From JBGTKH01 sp041744735 (GTDB lineage: Bacteria; Planctomycetota; Planctomycetia; Pirellulales; Pirellulaceae), in NCBI GenBank assembly GCA_041744735.1, contig JBGTKH010000408.1, forward strand, positions 1 to 5,606: a stretch of 5,606 nucleotides of DNA, read 5' to 3'. The position numbers and the translations under genes are program-made. How positions within the stretch are numbered: position 1 is the stretch's first letter; each line of letters opens with the position of its first letter. Below are positions 1-5,596 of the stretch, in pieces. Below the pieces are notes generated by a model. The model was not told the origin of the DNA. It was given only the letters and a program-made list of their open reading frames with translations, and did no database searches.

Positions 1-263
1 CCATGCGCGATGGCGATGATCTGCACCACGTCTTCCGTGACGCGATAAACAACGATGTACGGAAACCGCTTCATGAGATAACGGCGCGTGCCGTGCAGGT
101 AACTGGCCCAGCGCTCGGGCGTCTGGCGAATGCGCTCGATGGCCACGTCCAACTCATCCATAAACGCTTGGGACGCCGAGAGGCTCCGCTGTTCGTACCA
201 CTCGCGTGCTTCGCGTGCCTCAATGATGGCTTGGGGATGAAGGTCAATCGCGCGAAGGTCCAT
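1..263 (-). CDS. ParE/RelE-family toxin of a type II toxin-antitoxin system (3' end cut by window edge)
   Basis: Reading the minus strand from the ATG at 263 gives 87 complete residues before the window ends. They begin MDLRAIDLHPQAIIEAREAR and run through EWYEQRS (21-27) and a helix with FMDELDVAIERI (34-45). The conserved core follows: RRYLMKRFPYIVVYRV (60-75) and then VVQIIAIAH (79-87). The helix pair followed by R-x-(8)-PY-x-(3)-YR and a final beta strand ending in AIAH is the signature of ParE/RelE-type toxins. Family members are usually about 95-100 residues, so only some ten C-terminal residues should be missing. The start is supported by an AGGA 7 nt upstream (271-274), inside the antitoxin gene. 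The gene overlaps the antitoxin 3' end by 20 nt, typical of translationally coupled pairs. Known members either poison gyrase (ParE) or cleave ribosome-bound mRNA (RelE). The sequence does not say which applies here. Confidence 0.88.
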   Translation of the reverse strand, partial: MDLRAIDLHPQAIIEAREAREWYEQRSLSASQAFMDELDVAIERIRQTPERWASYLHGTRRYLMKRFPYIVVYRVTEDVVQIIAIAH

Positions 264-489
264 CCGATAGTCCTAGGATCATGCGTCGAGCTTCCGGCCA
301 CGGAACGGCCGTAACGGTGCCATTGTCGAGTTGCTCGATGCGCTGTTTGATTTCCGCATCCCAAGCGGCGTCGATGTCGTGATCGGCATCTGTGTCCAGG
401 CTCTCGATGAGCCATGCGGCTAATTCGGCCCGCTCGGTGTCTGGAAGTTGGAGCGCGTCTGCGTAGAGTTTTTGGGTCGTTGTGTTCAT
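244..489 (-). CDS. Antitoxin, Unstab_antitox / TIGR02574 'addiction module component' family
   Basis: This 81-residue acidic protein matches the small antitoxin family found next to ParE/RelE toxins. It has an N-terminal helix with LQLPDTERAELAAWLIESLD (13-32), close to the family pattern LP..ERAELA..LLESLD. An acidic stretch follows, then AWDAEIKQRIEQLDNGTVTA (42-61) and VPWPEARRMI (62-71), the usual toxin-binding tail. It should bind and neutralise the overlapping toxin. No DNA-binding ribbon-helix-helix or helix-turn-helix is evident, so autoregulation cannot be claimed. It starts with ATG at 489, only 9 nt after the stop of the upstream TPR gene and without a good SD sequence in between (TTTAGATTTCGCGC precedes the ATG). 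Its translation may therefore depend on coupling to the TPR gene. Confidence 0.9.
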   Translation of the reverse strand: MNTTTQKLYADALQLPDTERAELAAWLIESLDTDADHDIDAAWDAEIKQRIEQLDNGTVTAVPWPEARRMILGLSDGPSRD

Positions 490-498
490 GCGCGAAAT

Positions 499-1062
499 CT
501 AAACGATCACGGTCGTCAGCGCTTGGAATTCGGGGTGGTGGCGGATGGGGTCGAAGTCGGGTTCGTCGGGGACCATGTCGCGGTAGTTGCTGTCGATGTC
601 GAAAGCGCGGGCCAGATAGCCGACGGCCAGCTTGGCGTTTTTGGCCAGGCTCCAGTAGCAGGCCAGGTTGTAGTGAATGATCGCCTGGTTCGGATCGACG
701 GTCAGCGATTCTTCCAGCGATTGGATGGCCAGATCGAGCCGGCCGGTGCGTTTGTAGCACCAGCCCAGTGCCAGCCAGATGTGCACGTTTTCACCGTCCA
801 GTTCCGCGGCGGCTTGCAGCGGCTCGATCGCGTCCTTGTACCGCTCCATGACCCGCAGCGATTGGCCTTTCAGATACAGCACGTGAGCGCGGCGGCCGGG
901 CGTGCCTTCCAATTGGGACAGCGTATCCAGCGCCCGCAGCGCCAATTGATCGCGCGACTGGCGCCGCAGCGGCCACTGGTCCGACAACACCATGAGCAAG
1001 TCGAGATATCCCTCGACCTCGCGGAGCAGTTGCTGCCGGCGGATGCGCTGATGATCAGCCAC
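499..1062 (-). CDS. Tetratricopeptide repeat (TPR) protein
   Basis: The gene encodes a 187-residue soluble protein with no signal peptide or membrane helix. An N-terminal helical region (about 1-50) is followed by three TPR-like units. They lie at about 58-91 (VLYLKGQSLRVMERYKDAIE), 93-125 (ALGWCYKRTGRLDLAIQSLE, ending DP) and 127-160 (IIHYNLACYWSLAKNAKLAV). The tail DEPDFDPIRHHPEFQAL (166-182) is the closing motif often seen after terminal TPRs in bacterial proteins (compare DPDF..LR..P.F..L). TPRs are protein-protein interaction scaffolds; the partner is unknown. The start is GTG at 1062, supported by AAGGAAAGG 8 nt upstream (1071-1079) and no in-frame ATG nearby. The antitoxin gene begins 9 nt downstream, so the two are probably co-transcribed. 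Confidence is high for the gene and fold, low for any specific role. Confidence 0.9.
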   Translation of the reverse strand: MADHQRIRRQQLLREVEGYLDLLMVLSDQWPLRRQSRDQLALRALDTLSQLEGTPGRRAHVLYLKGQSLRVMERYKDAIEPLQAAAELDGENVHIWLALGWCYKRTGRLDLAIQSLEESLTVDPNQAIIHYNLACYWSLAKNAKLAVGYLARAFDIDSNYRDMVPDEPDFDPIRHHPEFQALTTVIV

Positions 1063-1070
1063 GGGCTCGA

Positions 1071-1079
1071 CCTTTCCTT
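1071..1079 (-). promoter_or_regulatory. Ribosome-binding site selecting the GTG start of the TPR gene
   Basis: On the minus strand the motif AAGGAAAGG lies 8 nt before the GTG at 1062. It is the strongest SD-like site near this gene and is why I chose a non-ATG start. Confidence 0.7.
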
Positions 1080-1330
1080 GGATGGTTTTCTTGGTCGGGC
1101 ATCCTTCGAATCAAGTCGATGGATGCCGAATTCAAGTGTCCATTGTAACTTGCAACACAAGAGGCCCCAAGGGTTGGACCTCCTAGCAATCATAATCGAC
1201 GAAGCGATCGTTGGTAGAGTACTGGAAATTGAACTTTGAGAGAATCCGAACCGGTAGCGGGCGGGGCGCAGATGCGGTAAGATTTTGGATTCAACCGGAT
1301 GTGTGGTGGCGAACATCCGAAATTCCTAAA

Positions 1331-1348
1331 GCGGCGACGAGTCGCCGC
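1331..1348 (-). terminator. Terminator-like hairpin after the HDOD gene
   Basis: GCGGCGAC-GA-GTCGCCGC is a perfect inverted repeat, realistically a 7-bp GC-only stem with a 4-nt loop. In the HDOD transcript it begins 33 nt after the stop codon and is followed by UUUAGGAAUUU, a short, interrupted U-rich tract. This fits an intrinsic terminator of modest strength separating the HDOD gene from the TPR unit. The poor U-run keeps confidence moderate; it could instead be only an mRNA-stabilising hairpin. Confidence 0.5.
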
Positions 1349-1381
1349 ACGCCCCAGGACGAGCCACCCTCAAGAAAAGAA

Positions 1382-2293
1382 TCACGCGACCAAACCGGCT
1401 TCCTGCTGGAAGTTTTCTACGAGGGATTTGGCGGGCACGGCCAGCTTGAGCACGGGGGCGAATTCCGCGAACTCGGTGTCGATCTTCGCCAGGAATTTCA
1501 ACAGCGCGGGTTCGTTGCCGCAGACGCGCTCATAGACCGTCTCGAATTGCTCGCGTTCGCTCCACGACGGGTCGTGAGCGGCGGGCAGCAGCGACGACAA
1601 GCCCACGGCCAAACGGCTCGGATCAGGTTTCGCTTCGGCCAGTAGTTGATCAAGATCGGCGTGCGTTTCGATCAGTTTGGCGAATGCTTCGGGCAAACGC
1701 CAGTTGCGAGCCATGATGCCGGCGGCCTCGGCATGCGTCCAGCCGAATCGTTCCTGTTCCAGTTCCGAGAGTCGGCGGCGGCCCGCGTCGCGGCCTTCGA
1801 GCAGTGCGCGATACTCGTTCGGCAACTCTTTGGCCAGCAGCGGCACGGCCATGTCTTGCAAGAGGGCGGCGGCGAACAGGTCTTCTGTTTCCTTTAAACC
1901 CAGCACCTTGCCCATCGCCCGCGCGAACAGCCCGCGGCGCAGCGAATCCTGCCACAGGCTCTTCAGATCGAACGGCCCGCACTTCGGATTCGGCATCAGA
2001 CTGAACACGGCGCTCCACAGGGCGAAGTTCTTGATCGTGCGGATGCCGACCAGCGTGATCGCTAGTTTGACGCTGGAAATCTCGCGAGAGAATCCGAAGT
2101 ACGACGAATTCACAAACCGCAACACCTGGCCCGTCAGACCCGGGTCGGCTTCGATCGGCACGGCGAATTCGGCCGGGCCGTTTTCCGGGTCTTGAGAAAG
2201 TTCCAGCAAGCGGACGGCGCTCTGCGGCAGCGCCGGCAACTGGGCATTTGCCAGAAGTTTTTTCAGGTCGAAAGTGGCGTTGGCGGTGGTCAT
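1382..2293 (-). CDS. HDOD-domain signalling protein
   Basis: This 303-residue protein carries an HDOD domain over about residues 15-215. The hallmark N-terminal part reads LPALPQSAVRLLEL (19-32), then IEADPGLTGQVLRFVNSSYF (47-66) and the conserved ISSVKLAITLVGIRTIKNFA (72-91). The helical core follows, with SLWQDSL (112-118), FAAALLQDMAVPLL (140-153), WTHAEAAGIMARNWRLPEAF (185-204) and IETHAD (208-213). HDOD domains are HD-related folds that usually lack phosphohydrolase activity and act as signalling or scaffold modules, often in chemotaxis, cyclic-di-GMP or stress circuits. Here the HD pair is Gln146-Asp147, consistent with no catalysis. No second domain (EAL, GGDEF, receiver) is attached; the C-terminal ~90 residues are helical and not recognised. 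The ATG at 2293 is preceded by AGGGG with 10-nt spacing. A possible leader ORF lies directly upstream and a terminator-like hairpin downstream, so it is probably monocistronic. Confidence 0.93.
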   Translation of the reverse strand: MTTANATFDLKKLLANAQLPALPQSAVRLLELSQDPENGPAEFAVPIEADPGLTGQVLRFVNSSYFGFSREISSVKLAITLVGIRTIKNFALWSAVFSLMPNPKCGPFDLKSLWQDSLRRGLFARAMGKVLGLKETEDLFAAALLQDMAVPLLAKELPNEYRALLEGRDAGRRRLSELEQERFGWTHAEAAGIMARNWRLPEAFAKLIETHADLDQLLAEAKPDPSRLAVGLSSLLPAAHDPSWSEREQFETVYERVCGNEPALLKFLAKIDTEFAEFAPVLKLAVPAKSLVENFQQEAGLVA

Positions 2294-2306
2294 TGTATGG
2301 ATACCC

Positions 2307-2363
2307 CTAGGATCGGAATAACTGATTCAGCGGGGACGAGAGGATCTCGTCAAGGTTGCGCAT
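2307..2363 (-). CDS. Possible 18-codon leader ORF upstream of the HDOD gene
   Basis: The minus strand contains ATG at 2363 followed by 18 codons (MRNLDEILSSPLNQLFRS) and a TAG stop. An AGGGA SD sequence sits 7 nt before the ATG (2371-2375), better placed than the HDOD gene's own. The stop codon (2307-2309) overlaps the HDOD SD sequence (AGGGG, 2304-2308), and the HDOD ATG is 13 nt beyond the stop. This arrangement suits translational coupling or a regulatory leader peptide. The peptide has no run of one amino acid as in classical attenuators and matches nothing I recognise. It may be chance; conservation has not been tested. Confidence 0.35.
   Translation of the reverse strand: MRNLDEILSSPLNQLFRS
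2335..2351 (-). promoter_or_regulatory. Hairpin in the HDOD leader
   Basis: GACGAGA (2335-2341), a 3-nt spacer and TCTCGTC (2345-2351) form a perfect 7-bp stem. It lies inside the possible leader ORF, about 40 nt before the HDOD start codon. Translating the small ORF would unwind it, so it could make HDOD expression depend on leader translation. This is inference from position only. Confidence 0.35.
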
Positions 2364-2739
2364 CTGGTCTTCCCTGCTGAAACGTAGGACGCAGCGTGAT
2401 GCGCGGCAAACGAACCCGTGAAACTTGTCGTGAAAATCGTGCGACAAGATCAAAACGTCATCCGGCCGCGGCTGTCTAAGTGTCGTCGCCGCCCAGTCTT
2501 GCTTTGTGTTGTAAATCAACAACGGTCAAACGGCGATCGGTTGACAAACGGAAACGTTCGGCCGGGGACCCGCGGCTGCCTCCTGAATCGCCAAGTCGAA
2601 TGGCCATTGGCAATTAACGTGCGACTAGCTTGCAGCAAGTCACAACGGCGGGCGTTTGGTCCGGCGCTTGCAAAACATTGGCTTGCCGGGCGCTCGTGGC
2701 GTCGCGCCCTGCATTCATTTCTTCGTCTGCGAGCTTACC

Positions 2740-3066
2740 GTGCGCGGATTTCTTGCCTCATTGTTGTTTGCGATCGCGCTGTTGTGTGTCATGTGGATTG
2801 CTGGTTCGCATGCGGTGCGCGACGCGAGGATGCCGTCTGTCGCTGCCTCGCCGCCGTTGACCGCAAACGCAGACTCGTGGCGGCGTACCGTGAACGGTTG
2901 GGAACGGATGAGTGATTGGCCGGCTGGACCGCAGGCGGTTTCTTCCGATGAGCGGACGCTGCGTGTGCATCCGCTGGTCGTCGGCGCGCTGGAACTGTTC
3001 CTTTCGCTAGCTGCCTTGATGGCGTGGCCCTATTCGCGATTGGATGCTGTGGTGCAGCCAACGTAG
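2740..3066 (+). CDS. Small two-helix membrane protein, uncharacterised
   Basis: From GTG at 2740 the frame encodes 108 residues. A hydrophobic segment directly after the start (about 4-22, FLASLLFAIALLCVMWIAG) is a membrane helix or uncleaved signal anchor. A polar stretch of about 55 residues follows, containing WRRTVNGWERMSDW (47-60), and then a second hydrophobic segment (about 77-97, HPLVVGALELFLSLAALMAW). I recall similar short proteins with an RRT-x-GWE motif and an HP-x-VV helix as hypothetical proteins of planctomycetes, but know no function. GTG 2740 is preferred because it puts the first helix at the N-terminus and has a weak GAG 6 nt before it. A longer version from ATG 2656 would add 28 unremarkable residues. 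The stop codon lies inside the palindromic repeat at 3063-3121, so the natural C-terminus may have been altered by that element. Confidence 0.65.
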   Translation: MRGFLASLLFAIALLCVMWIAGSHAVRDARMPSVAASPPLTANADSWRRTVNGWERMSDWPAGPQAVSSDERTLRVHPLVVGALELFLSLAALMAWPYSRLDAVVQPT

Positions 3067-3121
3067 GACGGACGCCCTCGTCCGCCTTGCCGAGGCGGAC
3101 GGACGAGAGCGTCCGTCCTAC
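3063..3121. repeat. Long imperfect palindrome, probably a dispersed REP-like or MITE-like repeat
   Basis: The outer arms 3063-3078 and 3106-3121 pair at 15 of 16 positions, starting GTAGGACGGACGC; the mismatch is C3076/A3108. The inner arms CGTCCGCCT (3079-3087) and AGGCGGACG (3093-3101) pair perfectly around the loop TGCCG, leaving a 4-nt bulge at 3102-3105. The right arm can also fold alone as GGACGGACG-AGAG-CGTCCGTCC (3097-3118). From memory, elements built on GTAGGACGGACGC...CTCGTCCG recur in planctomycete and related genomes, but only one clear copy is in this window. It sits across the stop codon of the small membrane protein. As RNA it would be a very stable hairpin that could slow transcription or protect the 3' end, but there is no U-tract for a standard terminator. 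Confidence 0.8.
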
Positions 3122-3289
3122 AAGGTGTTGTCGCGTCGTTCGGACGAAACAAAAGATAAGAGGCAAGAAAATCAAAAGATTCGTGTACGAAGCTGGTCGT
3201 GGGATCGCACTATTAGAGTTGTAACGGCGGGCCGCGGAATTTCATGCGCTGCCGGTTGCCCTCGACCCTTACGACCAGGAATCGACGCC
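3067..3289. other. Spacer and probable leader of the 768-residue membrane protein gene
   Basis: After the palindrome, 168 nt run to the start codon at 3290. They include an A-rich stretch with CAAAAGAT twice (3150-3157 and 3173-3180). Two short inverted repeats are TTCG-GA-CGAA (3139-3148) and TTCGT-GT-ACGAA (3180-3191). A TATTAG at 3209-3214 resembles a -10 box but has no -35 partner. A promoter here is plausible but not demonstrated. Confidence 0.4.
3277..3280 (+). promoter_or_regulatory. Ribosome-binding site setting the start of the 768-residue gene
   Basis: AGGA lies 9 nt before the ATG at 3290. Together with the recognisable N-terminus MRLTLRT, it supports this start over upstream in-frame codons, whose translation would run through the palindromic repeat and give Arg-rich, non-family sequence. 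Confidence 0.65.
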
Positions 3290-5596
3290 ATGCGACTGAC
3301 TCTTCGAACGATGCTGGCTTACTTGGATGACATTCTTGAAGCCGGCGATGCACAGGAAATCGGCAAGAAAATTGAGGAAAGCTCGTTTGCCAGCGGATTG
3401 GTCCATCGCATCCGCAGTTCGATCCGGCGGCTGCGTTTGGGCGCTCCGAAGCTGGAAGGCAAGGGGATGGGGCTCGATCCGAACACGGTGGCCGAGTATC
3501 TGGACAACACGCTGCCCACCGATCGCGTGCCGGACTTTGAAAAGGTGTGCCTGGAGTCCGACGTGCATCTGGCCGAAGTGGCGTCGTGTCATCAGATTTT
3601 GGCGTTGGTGCTGGGTGAGCCGGCAGAAGTCAGTCCCACGTTGCGAGAACGTATGTACCGTGTTGGCACATTGCCGACGGAGGGTGAACCGGCCAAGGTC
3701 GCACCGGCCAGCGGTCTGGCGGGCACCGCGGTGCAGGCCGATGTGGCGGCCGAAACGCCGGCTGCATCCGCTGCTGCATTATCCGAGGCACCAGCGCCGA
3801 AAGAAAAGGTCGCCCGCGCAAAACCTGAAATCCCCGACTACCTGCTGCAAAGCCGTCGCAAGCCGATTTGGCCGTTGGCGGTCACGGTCATTGTGGCGTT
3901 CGTTTTGGCTGCCGTCGCACTGTTGGCGATGGGCCCGCTAAATTCCAGTCATCCGCTGTTGGCGCTGTTTTCCGGCGGCGCGCCGGAAGACGTTTCGCCG
4001 GGTCCCGAATCTCCGCCCGCCAACGGCCAGCCGTCCAATGGCGATAAGAAAGTCCAGCCACAGCCGGTGCCGGGCAATGGCAAAGGCGGCGGTTCCACTA
4101 CGGTAACTCCGCCTGCCGATGAGCCGGAAAAAGGGAATGGCGGGGCAACCCCGGCCGTGCCCGCGCCGCCAGCGGAAGTTACTGAACCGAAAGCTCCTGT
4201 CGAACCGCCTCCGCCCGACGCAGGTACGCCCAAGGCTGGTCCGCTTGATCCGACGGAGCCGCTGCCTGGGCCGGTGCCTCCCGTTGAACCCGTCACCCCG
4301 CCCGCCACGGAAGTCAAGCCAGTCGAGCCAGGTCCCGCAACCGCCACGGTAACGGACATTGCACCGCCGGGTGTCGAAGTTCCGAAACCTGAGACGCCTG
4401 TGCCGGCGGTCGACATGGGCCGATACATCTCCGTCGAGCAAGCACTGTTGTATCAGGATACGAAGTCCAAGGAATGGTACCGCTTGCCGTCGAACGCGCC
4501 GTTGGTCTCCGGTCAGCGTCTGCTTGTGCTGCCCACCTACCGGCCGCAGATCGCGTTGAATTCGGGCGTGCAGGTGACCTTGGCCAACGAGTCCGCCTTG
4601 CAACTTCGAGCGCCCGGCGAGCGCGGCGTGTCGGGGCTGGTGATTGAATACGGCCGAGCACTGCTGGCGACGCCGGGCAAGCCGGGACTGCAGATCGGGC
4701 TGCAACTGGGCGAGCGTAACGGCACCGCGACATTTGACGACGCCGATTCGGTCCTGGCCGTCGAAGTGCGGCGCTATCGCCAGCCGGGCAGCGATCCCGA
4801 ATCTGAACGCGCACACACGATCGTTGAACTGTGGACCGTAAATGGTCAGATTGCCTGGGAGGAAAACGGCCAGATGGCGACGATCGATATCGATCACATG
4901 CGATTGCTGGTCGACGATCAGGCCGGGCGGACAGACCCCGTTACGGTATTGCCCGAATGGATCGTCTCGCGAACGCTGACCGGCATCGACCGCATCGCGT
5001 CGCTGGACTTAGAGACCAAGTTGGTGCGGGACCGCTCGGTGCTTCTCACCCTGCTGGAACAAGCGCAAGACCGCAAGGTTGAAGTTCGCGCGCTGGCCAT
5101 GCGATGCTTGAGTTATATGGACTATCACGAACCGGCGATTGCCATGCTGAATGATGAGTCGATGCGTTCTAACTGGGCCGCTCAATACGATGCGTTTCAA
5201 GACGCCTTGGCCCGCAGCCCGCAATCCGCCGCTCAGCTTCGCGCCGCGCTGGAAAAGGCGCGCAAAGACGACGCGGCGGCACTGTATCGGCTGATGTGGG
5301 GTTATAGTCCGCAGCAATTGGAAACCGGCGGCGCGGCCCAGTTGGTCGAATACTTGGACCACAGCTCCATGGACTTTCGCGTGTTGGCGTTCCTTGATAT
5401 TTGGCGCATCACCGGCTCGCCGCAACTGTATCGGCCCGAGTACACCGAAGTACGCCGCAAACCGCACGTGCTCCGCTGGCGCGAGCGTCTGGGCGAGGGC
5501 TCGATCGTGTACAAGACGCCGCCGACCAGCGTCCCCGCGCGCGGCGTGCCCGAAACTCCGCCGTCACCCGACACACCCGCCCCCGGTTCGCCATAG
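3290..5596 (+). CDS. Single-pass membrane protein with anti-sigma-like N-terminus and FecR-like outer region
   Basis: This 768-residue protein has a clear modular order. Residues 1-125 are helical and contain two similar units, one with AYLDDIL (10-16) and one with EYLDNTL (69-75), resembling anti-sigma zf-HC2 folds without the zinc ligands. A low-complexity Ala/Pro/Glu linker (about 126-185) leads to SRRK (188-191) and one membrane helix (about 193-215). The basic residues before the helix predict a cytoplasmic N-terminus. A Pro-rich linker (about 233-375) follows, then a beta-rich region (about 378-545) with VQVTLANESALQLRAP (427-442) and LVIEYGRALL (450-459), recalling FecR domains. Next is a helical region (about 560-735) with a HEAT-like VEVRALAMRCLSYM (597-610), and a Pro-rich tail. 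I recognise the N-terminus as conserved in uncharacterised planctomycete proteins. A transmembrane signalling role is inference. The stop is TAG at 5594. Confidence 0.9.
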   Translation: MRLTLRTMLAYLDDILEAGDAQEIGKKIEESSFASGLVHRIRSSIRRLRLGAPKLEGKGMGLDPNTVAEYLDNTLPTDRVPDFEKVCLESDVHLAEVASCHQILALVLGEPAEVSPTLRERMYRVGTLPTEGEPAKVAPASGLAGTAVQADVAAETPAASAAALSEAPAPKEKVARAKPEIPDYLLQSRRKPIWPLAVTVIVAFVLAAVALLAMGPLNSSHPLLALFSGGAPEDVSPGPESPPANGQPSNGDKKVQPQPVPGNGKGGGSTTVTPPADEPEKGNGGATPAVPAPPAEVTEPKAPVEPPPPDAGTPKAGPLDPTEPLPGPVPPVEPVTPPATEVKPVEPGPATATVTDIAPPGVEVPKPETPVPAVDMGRYISVEQALLYQDTKSKEWYRLPSNAPLVSGQRLLVLPTYRPQIALNSGVQVTLANESALQLRAPGERGVSGLVIEYGRALLATPGKPGLQIGLQLGERNGTATFDDADSVLAVEVRRYRQPGSDPESERAHTIVELWTVNGQIAWEENGQMATIDIDHMRLLVDDQAGRTDPVTVLPEWIVSRTLTGIDRIASLDLETKLVRDRSVLLTLLEQAQDRKVEVRALAMRCLSYMDYHEPAIAMLNDESMRSNWAAQYDAFQDALARSPQSAAQLRAALEKARKDDAAALYRLMWGYSPQQLETGGAAQLVEYLDHSSMDFRVLAFLDIWRITGSPQLYRPEYTEVRRKPHVLRWRERLGEGSIVYKTPPTSVPARGVPETPPSPDTPAPGSP

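Larger units (their letters stand above)
1063..1381. other. Intergenic spacer between the HDOD and TPR genes
   Basis: These 319 nt separate two minus-strand genes, and I find no convincing coding sequence in them. They hold a strong hairpin at 1331-1348 (listed separately) and a weaker 7-bp inverted repeat, CGGATGT (1296-1302) with ACATCCG (1313-1319). The TPR ribosome-binding site lies at the left end. The promoter of the TPR-antitoxin-toxin unit probably lies here, but I saw no convincing -35/-10 pair. Confidence 0.6.
2294..2739. other. Divergent intergenic region
   Basis: These 446 nt lie between the diverging HDOD and small membrane-protein genes. Reading frames across them are Arg/Cys-rich or lack good starts, and I call no full-size gene. 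They contain a possible leader ORF with an internal hairpin (2307-2363, listed separately). They also hold a 7-bp inverted repeat CTTGTCG (2424-2430) / CGACAAG (2442-2448), a 5-bp repeat TGTTG/CAACA (2507-2521), and GTCAA/TTGAC arms (2525-2529 and 2541-2545). Promoters for both directions presumably lie here. The perfect TTGACA at 2541-2546 has no -10 partner at normal spacing on the plus strand. Confidence 0.55.

Noticed and set aside
71..760. Minus-strand open frame (229 codons) across the toxin-antitoxin genes and TPR 3' end
   Set aside because: It is Arg/His-rich and overlaps three recognised genes in other frames.
448..1239. Plus-strand open frame (263 codons) across the TPR gene
   Set aside because: It is antisense to a well-supported TPR protein. 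Its composition reflects the reverse complement of Leu- and Ala-rich helices, and no domain is visible.
2382..2391. ACGTAGGACG, the same 10 bases as at the left edge of the palindrome (3061-3070)
   Set aside because: Similarity stops after these bases and there is no matching inverted arm. A degenerate repeat copy is possible but cannot be told from chance.
2307..2522. 71-codon version of the leader ORF starting at TTG 2522
   Set aside because: It starts at TTG and its N-terminal part looks random. Only the ATG-started 18-codon portion has a good SD sequence.
2541..2546. Perfect TTGACA resembling a -35 box
   Set aside because: At 15-19 nt downstream there is only GC-rich sequence, with nothing like a -10 box.
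2418..2915. Plus-strand open frame of 165 codons in the divergent spacer
   Set aside because: It is rich in Arg and Cys, has no domain, and overlaps the better-supported two-helix membrane protein in another frame.
3044..3289. N-terminal extension of the large membrane protein upstream of 3290
   Set aside because: The extra 82 residues would be translated from the palindromic repeat and spacer. The family-like N-terminus and SD sequence both point to 3290.
3938..4897. Long minus-strand open frame (319 codons) opposite the large membrane protein gene
   Set aside because: It is an Arg/Gly-rich shadow created by the Pro-rich, high-GC plus-strand gene. It has no recognisable domain, and the plus frame is clearly coding.
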